From NCBI RefSeq assembly GCF_001562255.1, contig NZ_CP014301.1, positions 3,224,001 through 3,288,000 of the forward strand: 64,000 nt of DNA. Direction: 5' to 3'. A program made the translations under genes and the position numbers. The notes beneath the pieces are model-generated. The model saw nothing but the letters and a program-made list of their open reading frames with translations, made no database searches and was not told the DNA's origin. Within the stretch, counting starts at the first letter, position 1. Every line of letters starts with the position of its first letter. This document shows, in pieces, positions 43,763 to 53,305 of this stretch. This DNA is from Bosea sp. PAMC 26642 (GTDB taxonomy: Bacteria > Pseudomonadota > Alphaproteobacteria > Rhizobiales > Beijerinckiaceae).

Positions 43763-44686
43763 ATGACGACCTACAAAGATCCGACCTTCGAATCCGTGGA
43801 AGTCGGCGAGGCCTTCGGGCCGCAACTCATCGCGATCGACGAGCACTATGTCCGGTCCGCCTGCTTTGCGTTGGACGATTACAGCGATTGCTATTTCCGG
43901 CCCGATCCGGCGCTTGGAGCGCGCATCGCGCCATCGGCGGCGCTGGCGCGCGACGGCGTCGCGCTGTTCCTGACGAAATACAATCCCAATACGGTCGTCG
44001 GCCTGCACCAGACCGAGGAGGTCTGGTACCACGCGCCCGTCGTCTTCGGCACGACTGTGTCGCTGACCGGCGCCTATGTCGATAAATACGAACGTCGCGG
44101 CAAGGGCTACTGCGTGCTCGACTGCGAGGCACGCGACGAGGCCGGCACACTGCTCGTCCGGCAGAAATCGACCGAGATCATGCGCATCCCCGAGGGCATC
44201 CGCATGGGCGCCGGCACCTCGGGCGGAAGCGGCAGGCGGGTCGAGGGAACGCTCCCGGCGGGCGTCGCGTTCCAAGCCCGCGCCACGCGGGATGTCACCG
44301 TCGGCACGCCGATCGCGCCCCTGACCAAGACCGCCTGGGAGGACCAGATGTCGGTCTTCTCGGGCGCTGGCTTCAATCGCCACAACATCCATACCGACGA
44401 CCACATTGCCCATGCGGCGGGCTTTCGGGCCCGGCTCGCGCAGGGGATGCAGGCGACCTGCTGGATGTCGGAGATGCTCGCCAATTTCTTCGGTCCGAAC
44501 TGGTTCTCCAGCGGCTGGATGAAGACGAGCTATCTGCAGCCGGTCTTCGCCGGCGACGAGATCACCGTCTTCGGCCTGGTGACTGGCAGGAAACCCGATG
44601 GCCGCATTGAGCTCGAGGTCTGGGCGCGAAACGCCGATGGCCTGATGACGGCCGCGGGATGGGCTGCGGGCAACGGCCCGGTCTGA
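43763..44686 (+). CDS. MaoC-like hot-dog-fold dehydratase/hydratase
   Basis: A 307-residue protein with two hot-dog domains. The C-terminal one holds the hydratase-like stretch FNRHNIHTDDHIAHAAGF near residue 210 followed by RLAQGMQATCWMSEML, as in MaoC-type (R)-specific enoyl-CoA hydratases. The N-terminal half is a degenerate second domain. It is the first gene downstream of the LacI operator. Together with the CoA-transferase on the other strand it points to a CoA-ester hydration or dehydration. Confidence 0.8.
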   Translation: MTTYKDPTFESVEVGEAFGPQLIAIDEHYVRSACFALDDYSDCYFRPDPALGARIAPSAALARDGVALFLTKYNPNTVVGLHQTEEVWYHAPVVFGTTVSLTGAYVDKYERRGKGYCVLDCEARDEAGTLLVRQKSTEIMRIPEGIRMGAGTSGGSGRRVEGTLPAGVAFQARATRDVTVGTPIAPLTKTAWEDQMSVFSGAGFNRHNIHTDDHIAHAAGFRARLAQGMQATCWMSEMLANFFGPNWFSSGWMKTSYLQPVFAGDEITVFGLVTGRKPDGRIELEVWARNADGLMTAAGWAAGNGPV

Positions 44687-44731
44687 CGGCGAGAGCATGC
44701 CAGCCTGACACGACGAAGAACAGGGCGGACC

Positions 44732-45724
44732 ATGACGATGAAGGACGTGCCCGTGACGCAGGGCAGCAACGCCGCCGGATTCCTGCGGGATCTGGCGCTG
44801 AAGAACATCGCGGTCACGGGGCTGATCGCCCTGATCGTCGCGTCGGCGATGCTGTCGCCCTATTTCCTTACTGTCGACAACATCTTCAACGTCCTGCGCC
44901 AATGGTCGATGGTCGGGCTCATCGCCATTGGCCTGACGTTCGTCATCATCTCCGGCGGCATCGATCTCTCGGGCGGCGCGATCATGGCGCTGGCGACGGT
45001 CGTGGGCGCCCTGACGGCGCCGCATCTGGGCGCATTCGGCATGGTGCTCGTCGTCCTCGCCATCGGCTCGCTCTGCGGTTTCCTCAACGGCGCGATGATC
45101 ACCTGGGGGCGGGTTCCGCCCTTCGTCGCGACGCTCGGCATGATGACGGCGGCGCGCGGGATGGCGCTTATCCTGAGCGACGGCCGGACGCTGCCTGCGC
45201 AGTTGCCGCCGGAATTCGTCTTCGTCTTCGGGCGTGGCTATCTCGGTCCGGTGCCGATGCCGGTGCTCCTGACGGCGATCGCCTTCGTCGTCGCGGCGGT
45301 CGCGCTCAAGCATACAGTCTATGGCCGTCATGTCTGCCTGGTCGGCGACAACCCGGTCGGAGCGCATCGCTCCGGCATCCCCGTCGATCGCGTGGTGCGC
45401 AGCGTCTATGTCCTGCATGGCGTGCTGGCGGCCGCGGCGGGTCTTCTGTTCCTGGGCCGGCTCGGTGTCGGCGAGCCCACCGGCGGCATGCTGTTCGAGC
45501 TCTCGGCCATCGCGGCGGTCGTCATCGGCGGAACGCCCTTCGCGGGCGGTGTCGGCAGCGTCTTCCTAACCTTCATCGGCCTGATGGTTATCGGCCTGAC
45601 CTACAACATCCTGAATCTGCTGTCGGTCTCGCCCTATGCGCAAGATGTCGCGCGCGGTCTGATCATCGTCGTCGCGGTGATGTTCAGCATCAGGCGCGAG
45701 TCGAAGGGCAAAGCACGTCACTAG
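44732..45724 (+). CDS. ABC transporter permease, ribose/xylose type (RbsC class)
   Basis: A 330-residue permease with eight to ten hydrophobic segments. The stretch TFVIISGGIDLSGGAIMALA is diagnostic for the RbsC class, as are FLNGAMITWGRVPPFVATLGMM and VIGGTPFAGGVGSV. It is transcribed with the binding protein (45772) and ATPase (46754). Confidence 0.9.
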   Translation: MTMKDVPVTQGSNAAGFLRDLALKNIAVTGLIALIVASAMLSPYFLTVDNIFNVLRQWSMVGLIAIGLTFVIISGGIDLSGGAIMALATVVGALTAPHLGAFGMVLVVLAIGSLCGFLNGAMITWGRVPPFVATLGMMTAARGMALILSDGRTLPAQLPPEFVFVFGRGYLGPVPMPVLLTAIAFVVAAVALKHTVYGRHVCLVGDNPVGAHRSGIPVDRVVRSVYVLHGVLAAAAGLLFLGRLGVGEPTGGMLFELSAIAAVVIGGTPFAGGVGSVFLTFIGLMVIGLTYNILNLLSVSPYAQDVARGLIIVVAVMFSIRRESKGKARH

Positions 45725-45771
45725 AAGACTCTCGATAACGAGAGCATAACCATCAAACAGGGAGAGAAAAC

Positions 45772-46692
45772 ATGACAATACTAACAAAGACGGCTTTTTT
45801 TGCTGGCGCGGCGGCGCTGGTACTGGTCGTACCACCGGCATCGGCTCAGACCAAGGTCCAGATCGGCATCGCCCAGCCCAATGTCGAGCACCCCTATCGC
45901 GTCGGCGGGATCGAGAACGCCAAGGCCTGGGGCGCCAAGAACCCGAACGTCCAGCTGACCATCGTCGATGGCCGCCGCGACAGCGCGGTGCAGCTGTCGG
46001 GTATCGAGGATCTCGTCACCCGGCGGGTCAGCGCGATCGTGATGTCACCGAATGATTCCAAGGCCCTGGCGCCGGCAGCCGATGCCGCTGCCCGCGCCGG
46101 CATCCCGCTGATCGTCTTCGACCGGGCGCTCGACGTTCCGGCGGACAAATACGCCGCCTTCATCGGCGCCGACAATATCGAGATGGGACGCGTCGCCGCC
46201 CGCTTCATCATCGAGAAGATCGGCACCACCGGCAAGATCATCCAGCTCGAAGGCACGCCCGGCGCCTCCGCCACGGTCGATCGCAAGAAGGGCTTCGAGG
46301 AGGAGGTCGCCAAGCATGCCGGTCTCAGGGTCGTCTCCTATGTCGGCCATTACCGGCTCCAAGAGGCGGTCGCCGCCATGGAAGACGCGTTGACGGCACA
46401 TCGCGACGCCAAGGGCGTCTATGCCCATAACGACACTATGGCGATGGGCGCGGCCAAGGTCCTCGACGAGCGCAAGATCACAGGCGTGGTCGTGACCGGC
46501 ATGGATGGCGGCAAGGAGGGCTGCGAGGGCGTCGTCAGCGGCAAGCTCACCGGCTCGATCTACTATCCGACCATGTTTCCGGAAGCGCTCGAACTGACGA
46601 TGAAGGTCCTTAACAAGGAGAAGGTCGAGAAATCGACCTTCGTCCAGACGCCGATGATCTCCAAGGCCAACCAGTCGACCTATTGCAAGTGA
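45772..46692 (+). CDS. ABC transporter substrate-binding protein, ribose type (RbsB class)
   Basis: A 306-residue periplasmic binding protein with a signal peptide ending PPASAQ. The mature part opens VQIGIAQPNVEHPYRVGG and continues with the SPNDSKALAPAADAAARAGIPLIVFDRALD and NDTMAMGAAKVLDE blocks typical of peripla_BP_4 sugar receptors. GGGAGAG fixes the start. A GC-rich stem follows its stop. Confidence 0.9.
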   Translation: MTILTKTAFFAGAAALVLVVPPASAQTKVQIGIAQPNVEHPYRVGGIENAKAWGAKNPNVQLTIVDGRRDSAVQLSGIEDLVTRRVSAIVMSPNDSKALAPAADAAARAGIPLIVFDRALDVPADKYAAFIGADNIEMGRVAARFIIEKIGTTGKIIQLEGTPGASATVDRKKGFEEEVAKHAGLRVVSYVGHYRLQEAVAAMEDALTAHRDAKGVYAHNDTMAMGAAKVLDERKITGVVVTGMDGGKEGCEGVVSGKLTGSIYYPTMFPEALELTMKVLNKEKVEKSTFVQTPMISKANQSTYCK

Positions 46693-46700
46693 GCGTGTCG

Positions 46701-46730
46701 GCGGCCGGGGGCGCCTGCGCCGTCGGCCGC
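46701..46730 (+). other. Hairpin between binding-protein and ATPase genes
   Basis: GCGGCCG pairs with CGGCCGC, with an inner GGCGC/GCGCC stem. As in two other modules of this window, a stable hairpin directly follows a binding-protein gene. Confidence 0.55.
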
Positions 46731-46753
46731 GAACACCGATCGGGGGAGATCCC

Positions 46754-47503
46754 ATGACCGAGCTACTCAGGCTGAGCGGCATCTCGAAATCATTTGGAGC
46801 GGTTCAGGCGCTCTCGAACGTGATGTTCGATCTGCGGGATTCCGAAGTCCTGGCGCTTGCCGGGGACAACGGTGCCGGCAAATCGACGCTGGTGAAGATC
46901 ATCTCCGGCGCGCAGACGGCCGATTCCGGTGACTACCTCTTCAACGGCGCGACCGTCACCGTCCGCAAGCCCGACGATGCGCGCGCGCTCGGAATCGAGA
47001 CAGTCTACCAGGATCTGGCGCTGTTCGATAATTCCAACGTCGCCGAGAACATTTTCGCCGGCCGCGAACTGGTCGGCAAGACACCCGGCATCCGCTTCCT
47101 GAAGGCGGTCGAGATGCATGAGCGCGCAGCCGAGCTGCTGAAATCGCTGAAGATTCATATCCAGTCGACCCATTTCACCGTGAAGAGCATGTCGGGGGGG
47201 CAGCGGCAAAGCGTCGCCATCGCGCGCGCCGTCGCCTTCGGCCGCAAGGTCGTCATCCTCGACGAGCCGACGGCGGCGCTCGGCGTGCCCGAGCAGGAAA
47301 AGGTCTTGTCCCTGATCAAGGACCTGAAGGAGCGCGGCTTCTCCATCATCCTGATCAGCCACAATTTGCATCACATCTTCGCCGTGAGCGACCGCATCCA
47401 CGTCCTTCGGCAGGGCCGGACGGCCGGCGTGCGCGAGACTGCCGGGACCACGCCGGACGAAATCGTGAAGCTGATCACGGGCGGCAACCTGGTGGTCCAC
47501 TGA
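46754..47503 (+). CDS. ABC transporter ATPase, ribose type, single domain
   Basis: A 249-residue ATPase. Walker A is GDNGAGKST, signature MSGGQRQS, Walker B VVILDEPTAALG. RbsA is usually a fusion of two such domains of about 500 residues; this is a single domain, as in fructose-type FrcA systems, and would work as a homodimer. The final switch shows ILISHNLHHIF. It completes the RbsC-RbsB importer. Confidence 0.88.
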   Translation: MTELLRLSGISKSFGAVQALSNVMFDLRDSEVLALAGDNGAGKSTLVKIISGAQTADSGDYLFNGATVTVRKPDDARALGIETVYQDLALFDNSNVAENIFAGRELVGKTPGIRFLKAVEMHERAAELLKSLKIHIQSTHFTVKSMSGGQRQSVAIARAVAFGRKVVILDEPTAALGVPEQEKVLSLIKDLKERGFSIILISHNLHHIFAVSDRIHVLRQGRTAGVRETAGTTPDEIVKLITGGNLVVH

Positions 47504-47578
47504 TCCGGCACCCGAGATCACGCAAGTCGTCGCGGCGCGAGCCAGCGAGGGCCTGGGCCATTCCGAATGGAGAAACGA

Positions 47579-49321
47579 ATGACGAACGCAAGCAGCGCCC
47601 CCGCGCCGATGAAGCACTCCAACCTCAATGGCGCCCATGTCATGGCCGCCGCCCTGCGCCGGCACGGCGTCGAAATCGTCTTCGGGCAGTCAATTCCCGC
47701 TGCGCTGTTCCTCGTGGCGCCGTCTTACGGCATCCGCCAGATCGGCTACCGCACTGAGAATGCCGGCGCGGTGATGGCGGATGCTTATGCCCGCGTCTCG
47801 GGCAAGGTCGCGGTCGTGACCGCGCAGAACGGGCCGGCGGCGACCCTGCTCGTTGCGGGGCTGGCAGAGGCCTACAAAGCGTCCGTGCCGATCGTTGCGA
47901 TCGTCCAGGACGTTCCGCGCGCCTTCGCCGACAAGAACGCCTTCCAGGAGCTCGACCATCTCGATTTGTTCAAGGGCGTCGCGAAATGGATCCGGCGCCT
48001 GAGCGATGTCGACCGCATCGACGATTACATCGACATGGCCTTCACCGCCGCCGCATCGGGCCGCTGCGGCCCCGCCGTGCTGATCGTGCCGATCGACCTG
48101 TTCCAGGACCAAGCCAGGACGGCGACGGGCTCTCGCGTCGCCAGCCTGGGCAGCTTCCCGCTCGATCGCTGCGCGCCTGATCCCGCCCGGGTGCGGGAGG
48201 CGGCCGAATGGCTCGCCAAGGCCGAACGGCCGCTGATTATCGCCGGTGGCGGCGTGCATGTGTCGGGCGCGGCCGCCGCGCTCGCTGAGCTTCAGGACAT
48301 GTCGGGCATCCCGGTCGCCACGACCGTCATGGGCAAGGGCGCCGTCAGCGAGGAGCATCCGCTTTCCGTCGGCGTCGTCGGTTATTTCATGGCCGATCGC
48401 AGCCGCACGAAACATCTGCGCGAGATGGTCACGGGCGCCGACGTCATCTTGCTGATCGGCAACCGCACCAACCAGAACGGCACCGACAGTTGGAGCCTCT
48501 ACCCTGCGGGTGCGCGCTACATCCATCTCGACATCGACGGCCAGGAGATCGGCCGCAACTATGAGGCGCTGCGCCTGCTCGGCGATGCGCGGCTTGGAAT
48601 CGAGGCTCTGATTGACGCGCTCCAATCAGGTGATCTGTCGAAGCGCCGTGCGGCGCGCGATGGCGTGGAGAAGGGGATCGCCGCGGGCCGCTTCGCCGGC
48701 AGGCGGGACGCTGACACTCAGGAGCGCTCCGACGCCAGCCCGGTGCGTCCGGAGCGCCTGATGCGCGATCTCGACGGCGTTCTGCCCGAAGACGCCATCG
48801 TCGTCTCCGATGCGAGCTATTCGTCGATCTGGATCGCCAATTTCCTGACCAGCCGCCGGCCGGGGATGCGCTTCATAACGCCGCGCGGCCTTGCGGGTCT
48901 CGGCTGGGGGCTGCCCTATGCGCTCGGCGCCAAATGCGCCCGGCCGGACGCGACCGTGTTCGCGCTGGTCGGCGATGGTGGCTTCGCCCATGTTTGGTCG
49001 GAGCTTGAGACGGCCCGCCGGATGAACCTCAACGTCGTCGTAACGGTGCTGAATAATTCGATTCTCGGCTATGAGAAGCACGCCGAGAAAGTGATCTTCA
49101 ACGACTACAGCGACGCCTGCGATTTCATGCCCGTCGACCACGCCGCGATCGCCAGGGCGACGGGCTGCGTCGGCGTCCGGATCGAGCAGGCGGCCGATTT
49201 CCTGCCTGCTCTCAAGGAAGCCTTCGCCCGCCCCAATACCACGGTCATCGACGCCATCACAGCTGAGGACGCCTACCCGCCCATCAGCTTCTTCAACGAT
49301 CACAGCGCCTTATCGTACTGA
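47579..49321 (+). CDS. Thiamine-diphosphate-dependent enzyme (acetolactate-synthase-like)
   Basis: A 580-residue enzyme of the pyruvate oxidase/decarboxylase superfamily. The catalytic glutamate is in GYRTENAGAVMADAY and the diphosphate-binding GDGGFAHVWSELETA ends in LNNS. The ATG at 47579 is preceded by GGAG; another ATG 12 nt earlier is less likely. It is the last gene of the LacI-controlled operon. Members of the superfamily decarboxylate 2-oxo acids or oxalyl-CoA; with a CoA-transferase in the regulon an acyl-CoA lyase role is thinkable but unproven. Confidence 0.85.
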   Translation: MTNASSAPAPMKHSNLNGAHVMAAALRRHGVEIVFGQSIPAALFLVAPSYGIRQIGYRTENAGAVMADAYARVSGKVAVVTAQNGPAATLLVAGLAEAYKASVPIVAIVQDVPRAFADKNAFQELDHLDLFKGVAKWIRRLSDVDRIDDYIDMAFTAAASGRCGPAVLIVPIDLFQDQARTATGSRVASLGSFPLDRCAPDPARVREAAEWLAKAERPLIIAGGGVHVSGAAAALAELQDMSGIPVATTVMGKGAVSEEHPLSVGVVGYFMADRSRTKHLREMVTGADVILLIGNRTNQNGTDSWSLYPAGARYIHLDIDGQEIGRNYEALRLLGDARLGIEALIDALQSGDLSKRRAARDGVEKGIAAGRFAGRRDADTQERSDASPVRPERLMRDLDGVLPEDAIVVSDASYSSIWIANFLTSRRPGMRFITPRGLAGLGWGLPYALGAKCARPDATVFALVGDGGFAHVWSELETARRMNLNVVVTVLNNSILGYEKHAEKVIFNDYSDACDFMPVDHAAIARATGCVGVRIEQAADFLPALKEAFARPNTTVIDAITAEDAYPPISFFNDHSALSY

Positions 49322-49479
49322 GGGATTGCCGGCGTGGATACGCCAGTTTTACAATGCAAAACTAACGACCAGCGCCTAAACTCGTCGCTGGTCTACCTTG
49401 TTGCTCACCGTTCTTCACAGACGACCAGGGAACCCGATTGCATCTACCGTACCGCCAAAGCGAAGAAGGGGGCAATCTC

Positions 49480-49995
49480 CTATCCCGCAAGCGTTATCGT
49501 GATCGTCGCAGTCCGATCCTTGGTAGGCGCTCGGACACGTTCGACAATGATGCCCCGACGCCTCAACACGGGATTGATGCGGTTCAGCTGTTCGGACAGG
49601 TGCCTCGGATCGGTTGGAAACTGCCTTGAGCGGCGCTGTCCGGGCGTCTGCCGTTGCAGCAGTATCTCGAACAGCTCGGTCGCTTTGCCGGACCATTGAG
49701 GCCGAGTGGACATCAGTTCGATAATCGCGACGCCGAGGTCGTCGACGTCTAGGACATCGGCCATCGCGGACGCGATGTTGGCCCCATACGCATCCATGAA
49801 AGTACCATCTTTCCAGTGGGCGCTTTCAATCGCCGCTCCCCATAGCGCAAAATCGGCCATTCTGGGCAGGCCTTTGACGACCGTGTCCGGTAGCATCTTC
49901 GACCCATGTAGGATGAGGTCGAGCAGCCCCGCCATGATTGCCGGTGTGAAGCGGCATGCTGTTTGACACCCGATCGGCGCACAAGCCTCCCCCCA
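49480..49995 (-). pseudogene. C-terminal remnant of a mobile-element primase/helicase-like protein
   Basis: The frame is open from 49995 and encodes about 170 residues without a proper start; ATG at 49935 is internal. The stretch KGLPRMADFALWGAAIESAHW, DGTFMDAYGANIASA, ATELFEIL and a final ITLAG-like end resemble the C-termini of phage- and plasmid-type ATPase or primase proteins. The upstream ATPase part is missing. It seems to be the tail of an integrated element, now cut off at its 5' end. Confidence 0.5.
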
Positions 49996-50057
49996 TCAGA
50001 TCGGCGGTATGTTATTGATATAATTGTACACAATTCAAATCTTGCAGTGTCATTTAG

Positions 50058-50189
50058 GACGCCGATGCAGGGGGCAAAGCGGACGCCTATTCACACCCCT
50101 GCTGCGGTGGCCGCATGATCCTCGTCGAGCGCTTCGCTCCGGGCACAGCGCCGCGCACCATCTTCGCCGTCAGGATCGACACATCATGA
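50058..50189 (+). pseudogene. Transposase C-terminal fragment (IS91-like)
   Basis: A 43-codon open stretch preceded by a stop encodes ADAYSHPCCGGRMILVERFA then TAPRTIFAVRIDTS and a stop. The CCGGRMxxxExF zinc-knuckle-like ending is typical of transposases of the IS91-like class. Nothing of the catalytic part is left. It lies beside the primase-like remnant in a gene-poor stretch. Confidence 0.5.
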
Positions 50190-50711
50190 GGATGGCGCCA
50201 CGGCGACACCCAGACAGACCACGACCGGGCTCGGCCAGAGAGCGGGCGATCCTGTTCGCCCCGATGGCGGAAATGCACCTTGCGGCGATTCCGGATCCCT
50301 CACAGGTGCCGCAAACCCGGGGCTTCCGGGCATCTCGGTCGGAGCATCGCGCCGCCGTCGCGCGCCTCGCACGTTCCCGCCGAACAGGTGGCGCCGCGAA
50401 ATCCCCATAGCGCACGGCCCCGGCCCGCGGCTTCCTCCCCTGGAGGCTTTCGAACGCCGGCCCTCAGCCCGGTCCGAACCCGCTCGCACGGGCCGGCATC
50501 CGAAACCCTTCACAGTTGCAGACGTTGAGGTCGCGCCAGCAAGCGGACATTCCCGATCTGACGGCGTCAAGGCTGGTTGGTAGTCGAAGGGCCTCGAATT
50601 CCGAAACCAAAGGCGGTCCTGCCGAAGACCGGGAGAGAATCTTTGCGAACGGCCCATCGTTTGGAAACAGAATAATGGGACGGCTATAAGCGATGCCAAA
50701 CGCTGGCAATT
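50190..50711. other. Non-coding tail of mobile-element debris
   Basis: About 520 bp without a recognisable gene; short frames on both strands lack family resemblance. It probably includes the 3' end of the transposon whose transposase fragment lies at 50058-50189. Confidence 0.4.
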
Positions 50712-51692
50712 CTACGCATCGACAGGTGAGCGCTGCTTCGTGAGGTTCGCATCATCCAAGGCGGACTGGAGCCATTTTTCGAATGCTGCGATCTGACTGC
50801 CGCTCCTGAATCCTTTTGGGCGCACGAGATAATAAGATGTTGCCACGATGCTGCAGGTCTCATCGTCGAATGGGGCGATGAGCGTGCCGTCGCGCAATTC
50901 CTGTTCGACCAGAATCTCGCCTTCCAGAACGATGCCCTGGCTTCTTACCGCCGCGTCGATGGCCATGCTCGACCTGTCCAGCCAGAACTCGTTGGCCGGG
51001 CGTAGGTCGGAGAGGCCAAGATTTCGCAGATAATCGGTCCAGGTCACGGCGTTCGTCGAGTGGATCAGGGTTGCCCGACTAAGGTCTCGCAGCGTCTGAA
51101 GACCTAACGCGTCTGCCAGCGCTGGGCTGCATAAGGGACGCAGACGCTCTACCAGCAGGGGCCGGACGTCATGCCTGGTCGTCTGGGGCAAGGCGTAGGC
51201 GATCGCGATATCGAAGCGGGTGGCATCGAGATCATCCGTGCTCGATAAGGTCGAGAGCCTGACCCTTACAGCGGGATGAGCGCTCTGGAAGTCGGAGAGT
51301 CGGGGCTGGAGCCATTTGGCTGCAAAACTCGGCCCCGACGCGATGACGAGATGGTCCTGTTGCGATTGGGGAGCGACCAACTTGGTGGCCTCGGCGATGG
51401 ACCTGAAGGCATGCTCCATCTCCCGGCTGTAAATCCGTCCCTCTCCTGTCAGCGTCGCGCGGCCTGCGTGGCGCTGAAAGAGTTTCACGCCTAAGAAGTC
51501 TTCTAGCACCTGAATTTGATGGCTCACCGCTGACGGCGTGACACCAAGTTCCTCGGCGCCCTGGGCGAAGCTGCCATGCCTAGACGCCGCCTCGAAGGCG
51601 AGCAGCGACTTGAGCGGTGGCAGCCGGGGCCGCTTCGCACCTGCTGCTGAACGCAATTCACCGGGTGTTGAGATTTTCGCGCTGGCTCGCAT
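50712..51692 (-). CDS. LysR-family transcriptional regulator, GcvA-like (copy A)
   Basis: A 326-residue LysR protein. The N-terminal helix-turn-helix reads SFAQGAEELGVTPSAVSHQI, followed by LEDFLGVKLFQRHAGRATLT; the C-terminal part is a periplasmic-binding-like effector domain. The start at 51692 follows GAGAAG. It is divergent from the aminotransferase at 51882, its expected target. Its sequence is strikingly similar over the full length to the LysR at 56958 (for example GPSFAAxWLQPRL, RFDIAIAY, TWxDYLR), so these are paralogues. Confidence 0.88.
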   Translation of the reverse strand: MRASAKISTPGELRSAAGAKRPRLPPLKSLLAFEAASRHGSFAQGAEELGVTPSAVSHQIQVLEDFLGVKLFQRHAGRATLTGEGRIYSREMEHAFRSIAEATKLVAPQSQQDHLVIASGPSFAAKWLQPRLSDFQSAHPAVRVRLSTLSSTDDLDATRFDIAIAYALPQTTRHDVRPLLVERLRPLCSPALADALGLQTLRDLSRATLIHSTNAVTWTDYLRNLGLSDLRPANEFWLDRSSMAIDAAVRSQGIVLEGEILVEQELRDGTLIAPFDDETCSIVATSYYLVRPKGFRSGSQIAAFEKWLQSALDDANLTKQRSPVDA

Positions 51693-51881
51693 CGGCTTCT
51701 CTCGACATTTTTCCCGCCAGGCAACGTAACGCAAATCGTGCGCCAAGCACGACAAAGCAGCGTTCGCCATCCGACAGGACAAGACAAGCTTGAACGCGCT
51801 GTTCCGCGCAGCCGATCGACAGGCGCGTGCGCCGGTTGGTGGGCCCTGAAGCGGCGCGTCGGCAGGGCTAAGGACAGGATC

Positions 51882-53204
51882 ATGACCGAGACGCTTCTGG
51901 ACGCATCGAAGGAATATCTGGTCCGCTATGGCGGCGACGTATTCCCAGCGCTGTTCACCTCGGCGAAAGGCACGATCGTCAAGGATTCAACCGGTCGCGA
52001 TTATCTGGATTTCACCTCCGGGCAGATGTGCGCCACGATCGGCCACAACCACCCCGCCATCGTCGAGGCCGTGCATCGCGCTGGCGAGAAGGCCTTCCAC
52101 TTCTTCAGCGGCATGATCCCGGAGGTCGTGGCCGAGCTCGCCCAGACCCTCGCTCACGACTGGTTGCCGGGCGACATCAAGCGCTCGATCTTCATCAACA
52201 CCGGCTCGGAGGCGACGGAAGTCGCCTTGCGCATGGCCAAGATGTACACCGACGGCTATGAGATCCTGGCGCTCGGAGGCTCCTGGCACGGCATCACCGG
52301 TGGGGCGAGCTCGGTCTCGATGGCGAGCGACCGCAAGGGCTATGGCGTACCCGCACCCGGCGTCTTCGTGATCCCCGAGCCCAATGCCTACCGGCCCTAC
52401 ATCCAGGGCGCCACCGAAGAGGAGGCTGCGCTCGCCAATCTCGACCTTGCCCTGAAGATGTTCGACATGCAGTCGGCCGGCCGAGGTGCCGCGATCATCG
52501 TCGAGCCCGTGATCAGCGCCGGTGGCGTACTGGTGCCTCCGAAGTCCTTCATGCAGGCGCTGCGCAAGGCCGCCGACGACCGCGGCATGCTCCTGATCTT
52601 CGACGAGGCGCAGACGGCTTTCGGGCGCATCGGGACGAAGACCGGCTCCGAGTATTTCGACGTCGTTCCCGACATCATGACGATGTCTAAGACGCTCGGC
52701 GGCGGCCTGCCGATCGCCGCAGTCGCGACCACAGCCAAGATCGAGGACGACATCCACTCCAAGAAGTTCGCCTTCTATACGAGCCATGTCTCCGATCCGC
52801 TGGCGGCCGAGGTGGGCCTCGCCGTACTCGACGTGATCAAGAAGGAGAAACTGGTCGCGCGCTCGAAGGAGATGGGCGGATACCTGCGCGGCCGCTTCGA
52901 GGAATTGCAGCAGCGCTATGAGGAGATCGGCGACGTGCGCGGCCTTGGCCTGCTGCTGGGCGTCGAGCTCGTCACCGACCGCGCCTCGCGTAAACCCGCT
53001 CATGCGCTGGGAGCGCTGACGACGCAGAAATGCTTCGAGAACGGGTTGAGCATGAACATTCGGCGCCGTCCCGAACGCGGCTCGGTCTGGCGGATCGCGC
53101 CGCCGCTGACCGTCTCCCACAGCGAGATCGACCAGGCAGTGGACATCCTCGAAAAGGCGCTGCGCGAAAGCCGTGACGAACTCGCCGCCGCCAAGGCTGC
53201 CTGA
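51882..53204 (+). CDS. Class III aminotransferase, dialkylglycine-decarboxylase-like (copy A)
   Basis: A 440-residue PLP enzyme. The opening YLVRYGGDVFP and DFTSGQMCATIGHNHP match 2,2-dialkylglycine decarboxylases; the PLP lysine is in MSKTLGGGLP, the aspartate in IFDEAQT, and GSWHGITGG keeps the tryptophan of the active site. Compared with true decarboxylases, LSSGG is changed to ISAGG. It could be a decarboxylating transaminase or an omega-aminotransferase. The start at 51882 follows AAGGAC. The Glt-type importer follows, so the imported amino acid is a likely substrate. Confidence 0.83.
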   Translation: MTETLLDASKEYLVRYGGDVFPALFTSAKGTIVKDSTGRDYLDFTSGQMCATIGHNHPAIVEAVHRAGEKAFHFFSGMIPEVVAELAQTLAHDWLPGDIKRSIFINTGSEATEVALRMAKMYTDGYEILALGGSWHGITGGASSVSMASDRKGYGVPAPGVFVIPEPNAYRPYIQGATEEEAALANLDLALKMFDMQSAGRGAAIIVEPVISAGGVLVPPKSFMQALRKAADDRGMLLIFDEAQTAFGRIGTKTGSEYFDVVPDIMTMSKTLGGGLPIAAVATTAKIEDDIHSKKFAFYTSHVSDPLAAEVGLAVLDVIKKEKLVARSKEMGGYLRGRFEELQQRYEEIGDVRGLGLLLGVELVTDRASRKPAHALGALTTQKCFENGLSMNIRRRPERGSVWRIAPPLTVSHSEIDQAVDILEKALRESRDELAAAKAA

Positions 53205-53210
53205 CACCGG

Positions 53211-53245
53211 CGGCCGCCTTCCGGGTCCAGCCCGGGAAGCGGCCG
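53211..53245 (+). other. Hairpin between aminotransferase and binding-protein genes
   Basis: CGGCCGCCTTCCGGG and CCCGGGAAGCGGCCG pair with one shifted mismatch around a 5-nt loop, starting six bases after the aminotransferase stop. No T run follows. It may be a partial terminator or stability element. Confidence 0.5.
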
Positions 53246-53305
53246 AAACAGTCTCGGACATGAGACCAAGAACGTCGATCCATCGATGACAAAGGGGTGA
53301 TCTCA

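Noticed and set aside
43610..45418. Long minus-strand frame of about 600 codons
   Set aside because: It is antisense to the MaoC-like and RbsC-type genes, rich in Arg, His and Asp as such shadows are, and has no ribosome site.
50024..50410. Plus-strand frame of 128 codons in the mobile-element region
   Set aside because: It runs in a different frame from the recognisable transposase tail and is of low complexity, rich in Arg and Pro.
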